Notes: generated by a model from the sequence alone, not told the origin. DNA of 64,000 bases from Trichobilharzia szidati (GCA_944472155.2 OX235277.1:13898804-13962803), one strand, 5' to 3'; numbered from the stretch's first letter, positions 1-11,875 are shown. Made by a program: numbers and translations.

Positions 1-1499
1 GTGCAAATGTTGAGATATTGTCTCAAGTGACTTATTTGAGGAATAAAATAATTCCTTCCTCAATTCAAGTTTATTCAACTAGTTAAAAAGTGATTTTTTA
101 TTAGTTATTCACAGTATGGATATACTCTATGTGAAAGAAAAGGATTCTATACACTTAAGGTCATAGTTTTTACTATGGTGAGATATTTCATGAAACACAA
201 TATTGTAGGATTAAGTCTTTGTGAATTTTAATTGCATTTGAATTATTGGCTTTGAGAAGAAAATTCTGTTTTAGGACTGAAACAAGTTCATTTCAAGAGG
301 GAGTAATACGGTTTGACCTTTACTGGCTATATAATCAGGAGTTTTAGAATAGATTTCAAGTTCACATAGTTCACAATACATTCACGTAATAAACATGTCT
401 CACACAATTTCAGATTGAATGGTCTGAAAAGGTTTGAATAATACGAAAATGACACTAAAAGATAATAGCAAATCATAAAAATAAGTTATGATTAATGAAA
501 TAAATAATTAACAAATATAATAATGAACATTTTTACAATATACAACAATTCTTAGTGTATAGGGAATTACGAGATAATGATGGTGAGAATATTGGTTTTT
601 GTTTAGAGGTTATACATTGAATGCACTAATTTGAAATTTTGCACATTGAAACCTAAATTGGACTGAATACGAGAGAAGTGTCCAGTTGCACATGCAAATA
701 AGCTCAAGACGTAATGTAGGTTGTTTTGGATGAAATTATGTAGACTCATACCGAAGTTGTTATTTAACTTAAATAATTTTCAACTTATATTAAATTCACC
801 GGAAAATGACTTTCGTTATGTCTGTTAAAACACCAAAGTAAAAAATCAATGTCAGCTGGAATTTCAAAATCTATATATATATATAGATTCAAGAGTTTGA
901 TTGCAGGAATTTGATCCGTATCAAGTGTGAGAAGCAAGGAGTACTAGATAGATGTTTCTTTCCACTTTGGAACTCACTGGTAGCATGGACTCACTGGATT
1001 TCGAAATCAAGATCATTCAGTTACAAGGCGTAATCAGGGACTATTCAGACACTGGGACTCGAATCAGTGGCCCATTAATACCGATTTCTGCCAATTTGTG
1101 ATTCTGGCGTGACCACCAGCCAATTAATCGAATACTGTCTAGTGAGTGGCTGGAGGACGAAGATGCCCTGACTTCTAGTGAGAAGTCGAATCCAGTGGGA
1201 TCCACCCAATCATGGTGGTCACTCTAAAGTCACGAACTGGTGGAAGGCAGGATTTATGGACCAGTGAGTCAAGTCACAGAGGCCGAATGGTCTATGAGCT
1301 TGCCTTCTAATTTGCTCCGGTGTTCGAACTATGTTTGATTAGTACTTCTGAGGGGTCAAATTTAAAAGAGGTTTGGGTATAAAAATATTTGCAAAAGTAA
1401 CTTTCAGTGATTCGTAAAGCACGTTTCAAAAAAAAATAAAAAACTCATTTGAAATTAGTTATCAGGAAAATAAGAATATTCAAGATATAAATAATTTGA
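1..1499. other. No gene seen; duplicated non-coding sequence
   Basis: AT-rich sequence with no convincing exon, mirrored at 57030-57945 and 61643-62191. By position it should be intronic to MEG-A, whose 5' part lies off the left end. Confidence 0.5.
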
Positions 1500-1735
1500 A
1501 GAGATTAGTGGCATAGCGGTTGGGACGCTCGCCGACCATGCACATGGTCCGAGGTTCGATCCCCGGCCGACGCAATCCTTTACCTCGCTAAGTCAGAAAT
1601 AATGCTGGTGAAGAGGAAAGGTTGGGCATGAAGCTAGCAACCCCATCCTGTAAAATAAAGACTGCTACAGAATCTTCGAGCCACTAGGTTGAAGCTCTAT
1701 GTTCCACTGGGGAACGCGAAGGAATAAAAAAATTA
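1500..1735 (+). mobile_element. tRNA-derived SINE
   Basis: A tRNA-like head at about 1505-1577 has an A-box-like AGTGGCATAGCGGTTGGGA and a B box GAGGTTCGATCCCC, and ends near GACGCA. A non-tRNA body follows, ending in GGAATAAAAAAATT at about 1735. It is absent from the mirror position near 57050, where flanking sequence is present, so it inserted after the arms diverged or was lost on the right. No clean target duplication is visible; about 15 bp of ancestral sequence appears replaced. Too long and lacking acceptor-stem pairing to be a functional tRNA gene. Confidence 0.75.
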
Positions 1736-2169
1736 ACATGAACGTTTTTAATATGCAAACGTACACCACTTTAAAATCCACCCTGAGTTTAATTTTCATA
1801 AAATGTTAAGATATTCCTTCCACTCCGCTAATCATCTCTCACTACTTAATTTCACTCTGATCTATCACCTCGATATCATTACGGATGAAAACTAAGTTTT
1901 TCATTGTTAGGCGAATAGAATTTTGTTCACTCACTCAGAAAAGGGATATTTGCATCTATTTTGTGGGAAACAGCTAAATTATCCCTGGACCTCAGAGAAA
2001 ATTTTTCTTTTACACACAAATGAATCGACTTTGTATACTTAATACAAATTATGAGAAAAATCGTTGGAGACGGTGTAGATTGAAAATTAATGTATATCTA
2101 GTCAATTGTTAAACTGACTTACTTGTGTTTGAAAATCCTTCCAAATGCCCCTGTTTACCAACTGTGCAG

Positions 2170-2181
2170 AAATGAATGCCG
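2170..2181 (+). CDS. MEG-A micro-exon, 12 nt
   Basis: AAATGAATGCCG lies between the acceptor AACTGTGCAG and the donor GTAAGTGTT. Exon and both splice signals are conserved exactly at 56608-56619 in the other arm, while surrounding intron sequence has diverged. Length is a multiple of 3; it is open in phase 1 (xAA ATG AAT GCC G), the phase left by the signal-peptide exons in this window, and phase 0 would meet a stop. The paralogous exon at 18710-18721 supports the call. Upstream exons of this gene lie left of the window. Confidence 0.78.
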
Positions 2182-2708
2182 GTAAGTGTTATTTACTCGA
2201 ATTCTAAGTAGTAATATTAAAACAGTTGGTTTTGTTGTCCATCGAATAAAAATATGCATTTAAAAAAGTGTAGCATATGTATTAAATATGTACAACTGTA
2301 GAAGCATTCGATCACTTTGCATTTTAAGTCTGATATCTTCATTAAGGCGACAAATTGATGTGTATCTTTGATTTTCAAGTTGACACTTCCATGAGATATA
2401 TGGATTAGGATGCCTAGTTTCAGGATTTGATGAATGACGATTTTCTATTGTTATGTGGCGATTTTCATACTCGTTCATATAACTACACAATATTAAATAG
2501 AGAAATAGAGTTGATACACGTTCTTTCCGTGTTCTAGTTTTGTCTCCTAATCTTATCAAAGTTATAGAATATTTTGAATCTACTTCCCCTGAGGGAGACG
2601 CAAACTTGATGAATTACAACAACATTTGAAACAAGAAGTTTTTCGCAATAAACGATTGTGTATGTGGGTTAATCTTTTTAATCGAGAAAGCTTTCATTTT
2701 CATTTCAG

Positions 2709-2717
2709 AACAATTAG
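2709..2717 (+). CDS. MEG-A micro-exon, 9 nt
   Basis: AACAATTAG lies between a pyrimidine-rich acceptor TTTTCATTTCAG and the donor GTAAGGCCTG. The mirror copy at 56133-56141 is AAAAATTAG with the same signals. It is open only in phases 1 and 2; phase 0 reads a stop. It follows the 12-nt exon by 527 nt, an intron of ordinary size for this locus. Confidence 0.75.
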   Translation, partial: NN

Positions 2718-5700
2718 GTAAGGCCTGATTGATTTTTTTGAGTAAAATTCTACGAAACCAGTGCTGACTTAAGCAAAGAATGTCATAATTGACTTTCAGA
2801 CATCGATAAAACCTGGTTGATTCCAGACACCATCGGCAGGGGATCACTAGCTTAAATAGTGTGACAATATTTGAGAAACTTAAGGAATACTGTTGGCTGT
2901 CATGCTGGTCTTCTTTCATTTTGTGAAAGTACTGGAGAAACACAGTTTTCTGATCACTTTTCATTACACGCATGTTACAAAATCCATATTCCATATTAAG
3001 TAGTCTCAGTTGTCAGGGGGTCACCAGCTTCTGTTAATGCTTGTAAATGAGTGTAACTCACCTCAATTCAAGTTAACTGTATTTAGAAAATAAATGCTTT
3101 TGTCAAAAATATCGTACTGAAAAGTTTCTTGAAAAGTGCTTCCTTGTGATGTTTAATCTAATAATGAAAATGTATTATACTAAACATTTGTGACTGGCTG
3201 AAGAAGCATGTTTGAGTCAGGAAGCGACAAAATCACGTGAAGCACTCGCAGGCAAAATGAAGAAATCAAATAATGGGAGCTTCGTTGCAAGATTAAAATA
3301 TACAATTTCTGTTTTTGATCATCATTCCCCATTAGATTCTCTGTTCAAATGTTCATATTTACATGTTTGCACACCTCAGGAACAAATAGAAAGAAGGCAA
3401 TGTGACAAAATGAAGTGAAAATGAAATTTCACAAGCCTTACGACAAGGTATGCCCACTGACTGTAAAATCCATGTGATGAGGCGCTATATTACAAGAATG
3501 GCAACAATGAAATGAGTAGGTGCAGTAGTTACTACTCTCTGACATCAATGGTGTAAATTACTATTTACGAATAGACTGCTTAGGCGTACACCCTGTGGAT
3601 GGCTTTGACCAAGATCACAGTGAAAACACAGCAGTGATCGAGGCATCAATATTTATTTATCGAGTGATAGTTTATCCTAAACGTAGTTTGGAGAGGAGCA
3701 AGTGGTCTCATGTCACTTTCCTATTTATATCAGTTTTATAATGAATCCCTAATGTGCATTCGTTGTTTAACGTGTCCTACTGAATGATATATGATGGGAT
3801 ATGACTTCATTCTGGAGAACAATGAGCTAAATTGATATGTGTATAAATAAATACATAAAAAATTGAAATATTTAAACACCTTCATTCTCATTGCTCTTAA
3901 ATGTGTATTAAATTTCACTTGTAATATTGGACATTTTGTTTATTCCAGGTCCATTGTTTTTGTATATACAACTAATTCTCCTACTTAGTTTGTGTGTCTA
4001 TTTGCTAGGTTTCTTTCTACTCATTCCCTAGCGTGAATGCTGACTCACTATTATCTTCAACATTGTAAAAATTCCGAATGATTCATATTACGTTGTGTAA
4101 TTTTTTACATTTCGATCTATAAAAATACAAATTTCTGCTTTTTGTGTTTTGTTTTCATTTAGAATTCATAATATTGTTGAAAACTGGTTAGTTGGTATAA
4201 ATGCAGTACCCGAAATGATAGCGAATGTTGAATACTTGATATTTGTGTGTGTGTGTGTGGGAAAATGCTCGTGAAATAGCAGTTACATTGGTGATATTTG
4301 TGATGAAGTCTTTCACTAAGATATTCATCAATACGTGTCGTTTGACAAAAAGAATCAAGTGAAAAGAGAGCACTTTCACCAGAACAGAGAAATTAAAACA
4401 TAATGAGCATTGAGGCTGCTCAAAAATTAACAGATCAGGAGAGATAAGTAAACTCGAATTGCGTGCTACATGTAATTACTAAATATTCGTATGGTTAAAA
4501 TTAAAAAAGAAATATGATCGAACAATGCTGTTTCCAACTAGACTTCCCCCAGCTTTTATCAAAGCCTCTTGGATCATTAAAACCACAATATTCAGTGGTT
4601 AACCGACGTTTACTACCCAATTTCAAATAAACTTGCGATCAACAACTTGAATGCATCTTTTAAATTTTGTGCCTAATTCGAAATAACCTGTCACTGAAGT
4701 AGATTATGTAGACATATGAAATAATACCATTGTAACCAGTTTACCTTAACATATGCCGATATGACATCCTGAAAATTCCATTGTTGCACCGAAAGACGAT
4801 GTGGAATCAAGCTATAATAAAAATAAAAAATAGAAAATATATCGATGGTAGAAACGAATTAACTAATTCACCAACAAACAGATTTGCCACGATGAACATA
4901 AACAGACAAACATTCATTTCAAAACTGATTACCAGCTTTATGCCAAACTGAAAGGGACACTACTGGTTCACTTCTTGAACCTGTCCTGCCTGACATCTTC
5001 ACAGGTTATCTCGAACAGAAACGGACAAAATTCTCGAGTTCATATAGAAACTAGTCATTTATGATATGCTGATAGTACGCCCGCTGGTAACAATAGCATC
5101 GGTCAATCTTGTTAACTGACTGACCATTTTAACCACATCTTAATTAACAATAAATTAACCTTGGAGGTGAACATTTCAAGTTCACTTTCATGGATCTTAG
5201 GATGACGAAAAGGATGATTTTACAGCCGGAAAACCAATCTACAGGAACGAACTTAGACTACTGCAACCACTTCTGTTCCATTATTTTTAAGTGAAGGTTA
5301 GTGAGGATACTCCGTTTAGGAACCAAGAAGCTGTGTTCGCTCAACAAGCTTAGGGGATTTCACTTTATTGATAAATACCTGAGAGAGAGAGTGGAATTCC
5401 TTAGGTATTTACGCGAACTATGATGGGAAATAAAATATTTTCCTGTGTAAAAGAAGAAAGGCCTTATTTATCTTTCCATTCAAGTAACAAACACCAATAC
5501 ATAGGATTAACAAACAAACACATGGTGAATACATATCATTTGTCGTCAATGATTTCGCGTTGTCGTTCAGAATAAAAAGCGTCAAAACGAAACCGAAGTT
5601 ACTTCGCTCCTCCTCAGTTAATATCATTAAACGCTTTCAAAAATATCAATTCGACGAGAAAGTGAATAGTATCAGTCGCTCACTACCTTCGCATTTGTAT

Positions 5701-6104
5701 TTTGATAATAATAATTCTGACTGCATAATCATTGAAATTCTTTACACTAACGATGGGTGTGGAGCTTCAGCTTATCTAATTAGGTTTTGAAGATTTTTGA
5801 CCACAGTGTGACTACCCATCCTCTTCTGGTTTCATTTTATACAGGCTTCTGGTTTTTATAAGTTAACAAATAGTGAATATTGTTGGAACGTCAGTTTGAC
5901 ACAAACACTCTCTTCTAATACGATTTGCCTGCATTCATATATAATCACAGTAATTTTTGCGTTAAGAGCCTAAAGCACAAAAGAACTAATGGATTCATTA
6001 AATTGCAGGTAGTTGAAGATAGAACAAATCGATTTCGCAACATTGGTAGAAAACTAACCGGTCAAGTGAGATGTTCAGGTTATACAAGTTCGGTATGGTA
6101 CGCG

Positions 6105-6360
6105 CCTACCGTCATGGTTCGGACCAACAACCTTCTGGTTAAATGACGACCTGTTAGACCATTGGGGCACTGCGAACCCAACCTATATTCCATGAATTCC
6201 AACGCTTGCCATTTCATTATACGGTATGAGCAGCAGAGAATATCGTTGGTGGGTATGTCAGTTGACTCTGCATCAATTCGTGATGACGCAAATCAGATTT
6301 TGTTTACTTCGATTTTATATTTCATAGCAAGAGTGGCAGTTTATGCAGGACTGTAATACC
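6105..6360 (-). mobile_element. tRNA-like SINE remnant
   Basis: On the minus strand CCAATGGTCTAACAGGTCG resembles an A box and GGTTGTTGGTCCGAACC a B box, about 45 nt apart. The attached body (CATGAATTCCAACGCTTGCC at about 6191) recurs near 7470 and 27143, which shows a dispersed family. Degenerate. Confidence 0.5.
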
Positions 6361-7379
6361 AAAATGCTCTAATGATCTTTATCTATGAAGACGTCATTAG
6401 AAAATCATGCCATTAGGAGACATTGAATACGTAATATGCCAGTAAAAAGTTTTATGACAATAGTAACAACTGCATTTATTGAAATGTCAACAAAAGTTGA
6501 TGAAGTTCAATCGTCAGTTGTAGTTAAAATTTCGTTACTAATTTTGTTCAGTCGAAATAATGAACAGAAATGTCTGAGAAGATTTCACTAATATCCTGCT
6601 GATAATTTGTGGAGTAGTGAGCTATAAATTCCGCTGTTTCTCAATTCGCAAATGCATACTGAGCAGTCGGGACTAAGAGCCTCTTACTCTAGTATCAAAT
6701 AAACATAGTGGTTGTCTGATTTATATGAGATCCTTGTTCTAATTTACACACATATGTATTTCTCTCTTTATATTCGGATTGTGCGTTTTATCGGCTAGTT
6801 ACTCAGAATATCGACGCTGCATTGTCCTTGTTGTGATTAGTTTCCATAATCAGGGAAACGTGACACTCATGAATGTAGGAGTAAAATAGAAAGAAAAGAT
6901 CCTCATTTTTGGTGTGAGGCAGTGTACCGCTCCGAATTGAAAACTATACAAACGTTCCACTCTTCCTCACTTCTGCTCAGATTCCTAAATGACTGATCAG
7001 ATTTCGATGTCTTATATGTACAATTTTTCACTGAATGTAAACACTGGTGAGCTTCAAAAATAGACATTGTTCCACAAACATTAGTGGAAGCAAGTGGATA
7101 GAATATCTGAGTGAAGATAACCTCTTTGGCGAAGACGACTAGTCTGTTTAATGTCAACTTCTTCAAGGAGTCGTCACAAATGGACTATTTTCATCGAATT
7201 CAGTCACGGAGGATGTAAATTCACAAATATGCATTATTAGTTTTGTGTGTATATTTATTCCTTCAATCATGACAAAAAAGATAGAAATAAATTGCTTTGG
7301 GATGTGGTTTTCATGATCAAAACGTTTCATAAAGTGAAAAACAAATAGAATTGATTTGTCCTAGATTGCGTCTCTTCTC

Positions 7380-7545
7380 TAGTTCACAACAACTGTGTTT
7401 CGAACCGAGTACCTTGCACCTACAAAGTGAGATCTTAGACAGTCAAGCCACTGAGACCCAATCCAATAGCTAATGAATTCCAACGTTTGCCATTTCCGCG
7501 TGTATGAATATACATGTATAATACAGCCACTGTCTAGTTTCGTAG
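7380..7545 (-). mobile_element. tRNA-like SINE remnant
   Basis: The minus strand carries GTCTCAGTGGCTTGACTG (A-box-like) and CTCGGTTCGAAACAC (B-box-like), followed on the plus strand by the shared body ATGAATTCCAACGTTTGCCA. A truncated mirror copy is at 49010-49100, so this insertion predates the arm duplication. Confidence 0.55.
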
Positions 7546-8559
7546 GGGATTAACTGATCTTTTGCCTATCTTGAAAAACCAGGTGTTTTAATGGTTTCTC
7601 AGTGCACGTTAACTCATGATAAAATCAATAACCAAACAAATCCCTGCAAATCAATACTTGATAATCAATCAGACTGGAACTAAGTGGGTGAATAATACCG
7701 CCTTTAAACTAAATGTTGCGTTACACAGAAGATTTGTGAAAAGAATTGGGTGTTAATGAAAGAGCGAAGAGAAAAGTTTCAAAAATATGTAACATGAAAT
7801 TTGAAAAGAGTGAATAGGAGCCTCAGTAAGAAGATGATGCCAATAAATAACACACGATAACTGCATAAACACTATTAATAAAAAAATTACTTGGAATGAA
7901 ATTTTGTATTCATTAATACAGATAACAGGTGATCTTGGATTCATATCTAATGTAGAGGACAGTGGCGGTAAAGTTTCGTCCGTGTGAATAAACCAGCGTT
8001 TTTTCAAATTAAAAGAAAAAGCCACGCAAATTCAGAGTATGTTGAAACATGCCAACAACACACGTAATACATGAGTTTTCATAAATTCACATCGTGATGA
8101 TTAGTCGTTAATCAGCCAGAAATGAAATGAACAATTTTATGATAGTAATCATTTGGAAATACAAACATTAGACTAATACATGTGACATATGTTATGCATG
8201 ATAAGAATATCCAAATGTCATGATTAACCGATTGTTTGAAATAAATAAGCAAAATGATACTATGAATCTTCACTGCTAAAAGTGGTCCAAAATGTACGAA
8301 GGCCTTAAATCCGTTGGTTTATTGAGATTTCGACAAGTTGATATAGACAACATCGGACAACACATATGTGCATCTATGGACAAAACATTGAATTCAGTAA
8401 AATTGTTTTCAATAAGAGGTTTTCAAAGAATATTGTCATCGTCTAATATTACAAAGTGTGACCAATATTCCTAACAATGTTCAGAAATTCTTCATTCAGT
8501 TATCGAATGAACAGTGAACACAAGAAATATCACTTAATCCATCTCATCGATTGTGTCAG

Positions 8560-8589
8560 CATATATGCTTTGTATGATGGCCTTACTTG
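8560..8589 (+). pseudogene. MEG-A 30-nt micro-exon, donor lost
   Basis: Counterpart of the intact 30-nt exon at 47724-47753. The acceptor GATTGTGTCAG is present and the exon stays open in phase 1 (ten codons ending ATG GCC TTA CTT G), but the donor reads TTAAGC where the right arm has GTAAGT. With no 5' splice site this exon should be skipped or not used. Confidence 0.62.
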
Positions 8590-9162
8590 TTAAGCTGTGT
8601 GTAATAACTAATACATTCTGGTAAACTTGAGCTGCTCATTTGTTCGGAGATTATTCAAAATTTATACAAGGCTTGATCATGCAAAAATATGGAATGAAGT
8701 ACCTGGCTATATCAGTCAACCTTACATGGACTGCCATATACGACCTCTAGATAGTAGAGATGCAGTTCAGTTCATTTTAAATCATTCTGTCATTTTAAGA
8801 TGTTGAGCTAATAATCACACAGTTGACTGAAGATCCATCCAATGTAAAAAGTTCGGTATCATTATTAGCTGATTCCAATTTGAAAAATACGAGTGTTCAC
8901 TCAGGATTATTGGTAATTGGAGAAAATTATTTTTTTAAAGCGTGAAGTTCAGAATTGATAGAAGCTGTGAAATTCTCCAGTCATGTGACCATCATTGTGG
9001 ATTATTTCATATCCATATTATTTGTTTAATTTAATTCAAACCATGTGTAAATCATGACTTTTAAACATTCTCATCATGCATAACCCATGTTATCTCTATC
9101 ATTTAATTTCGGCATCTCTAAGTGATTAATTTCAAAACAAGTGTGACTGTTGCATCATTCAG

Positions 9163-9440
9163 GAGCCAGTATTTACTTGTTACTGATTGTCTTTACACTA
9201 CTGCCTATTTGCTTGTGGGTTAACTGCTCAAAGATGAATAATATGTGTGAAACGTCTGTACACTGTGGAACAGATGAATTAATCACAATTGTAATTCAGC
9301 TGTTTGGTGTACAAACTGAAGCTAGTGAAAATTCAGGAGCACAAAGCATCATGTGTCGTCATGTTATCATATCAGGTCGGTTATGGAATGGGAAAAAATA
9401 CATATGGATATACACATATAAGGAGGATACGAGAATGTGA
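9163..9440 (+). CDS. MEG-A terminal coding exon
   Basis: Follows the acceptor TGCATCATTCAG. Read in phase 1, consistent with the upstream micro-exons, it is open for 91 codons to TGA at 9438-9440. Residues about 4-21 form a hydrophobic stretch (LLLIVFTLLPICLW core), probably a membrane segment, followed by a Cys-containing hydrophilic tail with CSKMNNMCE and CGTDE. The mirror exon at 46939-47174 keeps acceptor, phase and most of the sequence. Known MEGs have longer first and last exons around many micro-exons, which fits. I recognise no named family. Functional status is doubtful because the preceding exon lost its donor. Confidence 0.6.
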
Positions 9441-11376
9441 AACGCTGAGAAACGCAGGTGACACACTGTTGAAAACGGCTTTAGCTAAAACATAGCATGG
9501 ATGTAATTTATTAAATTGACATGAAGACTGTTTTCAAGATTATCTATCTATAAAACTGTCAGCGTCCACACTGGAATACGGTGACACGAAAGCCATCTAT
9601 ACAATGCTATATTTTCATTCGTTTTGAGGAAAACGGTTTATTGATAAAATCATCCTTCACCTTCAATTATCAAAGTCGTCTCAGGTGTTCTTCCCTTAAT
9701 TCCTCACTTTATTATCTTCGCGTTTATTTTCGTTGGTCTCTCATTTGTACACATCTCATACAAATTAAATTGACAGGTTGATTTTCGATCAGGTTTCTGG
9801 AACGAAGTTCGTCTTCAAATAACAGTGACCAAATGTAGATTGAGGCGTTTAGTTTGCCTTATACGCTGCAAATGTTGTGTTTCAAAAAAAACACATTAAG
9901 CCTGATTTTTTGTCTTTGTAAGGGATATTATGACTGGATTGACTGTTCTCATTTGCAAATCTCTGATAAATTAGTTTGTGTGGTTAAGCTTCATCGATTA
10001 AAGATATAACCGTTGTCAATGGTTGTGAACACTGGTCGTTTAACATTGGCCTTGGTTGTCATTGGTTGGAACTCGAAGGCGCGAATGATTCAGTTGTGTA
10101 CAAGTTGGAAGAAAACGAAATAATGCGAATAAAAGTGCAGTACCTTCCTTGTAAAACATTTGTTCATAGACTTTGTACAGAGTATTGATTTTATCTGTCG
10201 ATGAATACACTTTCTTGTCATTCCATGTGTTTTGAAGTTAAAGTCGATATTGTACACAGTATAATTTTCGATTCGAGTGTCTTGAGAAATAATAGGATCT
10301 TACGGTTAAGTTCCTTGACAGCCATTATGCTGAAAATCATAGTTAAATTCAATGAATTTCGACGAGTTTTACTTGCTATTTCTCAACGGGATATCCTAAA
10401 AAGATTACTGAAAGTGAATTGAGCAGATTATATCACACACAACTTAACCGTTTAGAATAGCCATCACTGAGAACATTCAGAGGAATATTTGTGAGAATTA
10501 AAATAATGACTGGTTGACTACGAGACATGTTGAAACAACTCGAAAATATATTCATAGCGTAGATAATTGAGCAAATAACAATGAATAATAACCAGGTGTG
10601 CATATGTACTCACTGGTGAGATTGTGACGTTCGATAGCTTTACTGAAATAAATAAAATGCCAAAAAGTGTCACGAACATCAGATTAATAGGTTTGAACTG
10701 TTTCCTCTCAGTTTCGTGAATCAAGCGAATGTGTTCAGTCCAAATTTTAGTGTATTTAATAAATGCAAATAAGTTAAGAAAACATCGTTATTCAGCTTAA
10801 ACTAGAATTTTGGCTTCGTTTCATGTAGTTGATAGGTGAAATAATCAGTCAGCAGCTCGACTTTCATCGAAGCACTGATAAATGTTTCAACGCATCATTT
10901 TATTTGATTTTTAGTAGAATTGCAAACATGAGTGACCAAAGTTTGACAAGGGAATTACCAGGTATTTTCAGTCACTCTGCGCTTATTATAGTATTTTTCA
11001 GCAGTAAAGGTGAAGTTTGTCGTTAGTATATTCAAAGTGATAAGAAATGTGTCAACATAAGCATTACGGGACATATTTATTATCAGCGTCGTTCACAAGA
11101 TTATTGCCCAGTAGCTGTAATTCAGTTAACATTCGACTTCTCCAAATCTTTTATCGACTGTCGTTTATCTTTTATTTCTTCAAAATACAATTACATTTAG
11201 CGCCCAGACAAATAGCTTTTTACATGACATCACCAGTTAAGCCAGAATATAGTTTGTATTATACATGCAAGCGTAGTTTTGTGGCTGTCTGCTTTCATGG
11301 ATTACTAGTTTAACTTAAGATGTGGTTTCACTGTTAGAAAATAGCAATCGGTTTGTCTAGGTTTCGGATTTTGTAG
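9441..11376. other. Intergenic spacer between MEG-A and MEG-B
   Basis: Between the proposed stop of MEG-A and the TATA box of MEG-B. Small open frames (for example 10201-10422) lack splice support and have no matching frame in the other arm. Nothing else supportable. Confidence 0.45.
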
Positions 11377-11383
11377 TATATAA
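11377..11383 (+). promoter_or_regulatory. TATA box of MEG-B
   Basis: TATATAA in TTGTAGTATATAAGTCAG, 50 bp upstream of the start codon at 11427; transcription would begin near 11408. The segment from about 11350 to the ATG is unusually well conserved with 45497-45575 in the other arm, including GACTGTTGAGTGAACAACTAC just before the exon. Confidence 0.7.
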
Positions 11384-11426
11384 GTCAGTGTATATCCTTG
11401 ACTGTTGAGTGAACAACTACAGAGAA

Positions 11427-11490
11427 ATGCGCATTCGTCGTCTTTCGTTTTTACTGAACATTGCATTTATTTCCAATACGGCTAATGCGG
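11427..11490 (+). CDS. MEG-B first exon, signal peptide
   Basis: ATG at 11427 opens 21 codons starting MRIRRLSFLLNIAFIS and ending TANA, a basic N-terminus, hydrophobic core and small-residue cleavage region typical of a secretory signal peptide. It ends in G followed by the donor GTGAGTCC at 11491, leaving phase 1. The right-arm copy (45496-45433) has the same length, donor and start with four substitutions. This start is chosen because it lies just downstream of a conserved TATA box. A signal-peptide first exon followed by tiny exons is the hallmark of schistosome micro-exon genes, whose products are secreted and variably spliced. The MEG family is not identified. Confidence 0.82.
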
Positions 11491-11699
11491 GTGAGTCCCT
11501 TCTGCCTACCATTTCTGATAATGTGAAAACAGTGTAATATTAAATCATTTGATCATGCATAAACATAAGTGCTTGAAATAGACATTAAGAAGCCTTAATG
11601 AACCAGATGACCCGTCGTGATTCTTGCAGTATTTCACTTTTCGAGATGCATTTTTATCTCAGTGCTTTGTGCAACTCTTATTCTCTTTGTATATATCAG

Positions 11700-11705
11700 G
11701 TTTTT
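11700..11705 (+). CDS. MEG-B micro-exon, 6 nt
   Basis: GTTTTT lies between TTCTCTTTGTATATATCAG and GTAAGTTTCATTG. Phase 1 gives xGT TTT T, which is open. The mirror at 45191-45195 has one T fewer (5 nt), which would shift the frame in the right copy if used. Confidence 0.65.
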
Positions 11706-11865
11706 GTAAGTTTCATTGAAATTGTTACTCATGCAAATTATTTATTTGAACATGATTACCAATGATCTAGGGGATTTCCGTAAATCAAGCACTGAGATAA
11801 TTAGTAATCAACATCATCACAATTTATCAAAGAGACTGTTTTCACCGGCGAATTCATTTCCTTAG

Positions 11866-11875
11866 ATGTACAATC
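11866..11875 (+). CDS. Possible MEG-B micro-exon, 10 nt
   Basis: ATGTACAATC lies between TTCATTTCCTTAG and GTAAATATAT; the mirror copy at 45019-45028 is identical with the acceptor TTTCCGCAG. Conservation argues for function, but 10 nt breaks the multiple-of-3 rule followed by most other candidates and the donor is weaker. It may be skipped or alternatively used. Confidence 0.4.

Larger units (their letters stand above)
530..5950 (+). repeat. Head-to-tail repeat, left copy 1 (MEG 3' half)
   Basis: Related in the same orientation to about 17780-22800. Shared landmarks: GAGGTTATACATTGAATGCA near 606 and 17805; a 12-nt micro-exon at 2170 and 18710; a 9/10-nt micro-exon at 2709 and 19169; ATTAAATATGTACAACTG near 2280 and 18838; a CCATTGTTTTTGTATATAC-like block near 3950 and 20310; GGAATGTCAATTCGACA-like sequence near 5885 and 22758. 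Spacing is about 17 kb, so successive MEG copies lie head to tail. Confidence 0.75.
2718..8559. other. Intron-like stretch with SINE remnants
   Basis: Between micro-exons of MEG-A. The only exon candidate is at 3380, where TGCACACCTCAG is followed by a frame that in phase 1 stops after about 8 codons (TGA). The mirror at 55479 has the same acceptor and the same early stop, so it may be an alternative 3' exon. The remainder holds the SINE-like copies near 6.1 and 7.4 kb and no other gene I can support. Confidence 0.45.

Noticed and set aside
1505..1577. Candidate functional tRNA gene
   Set aside because: It has A and B boxes but no convincing acceptor stem, and it continues into a SINE body with an A-rich tail.
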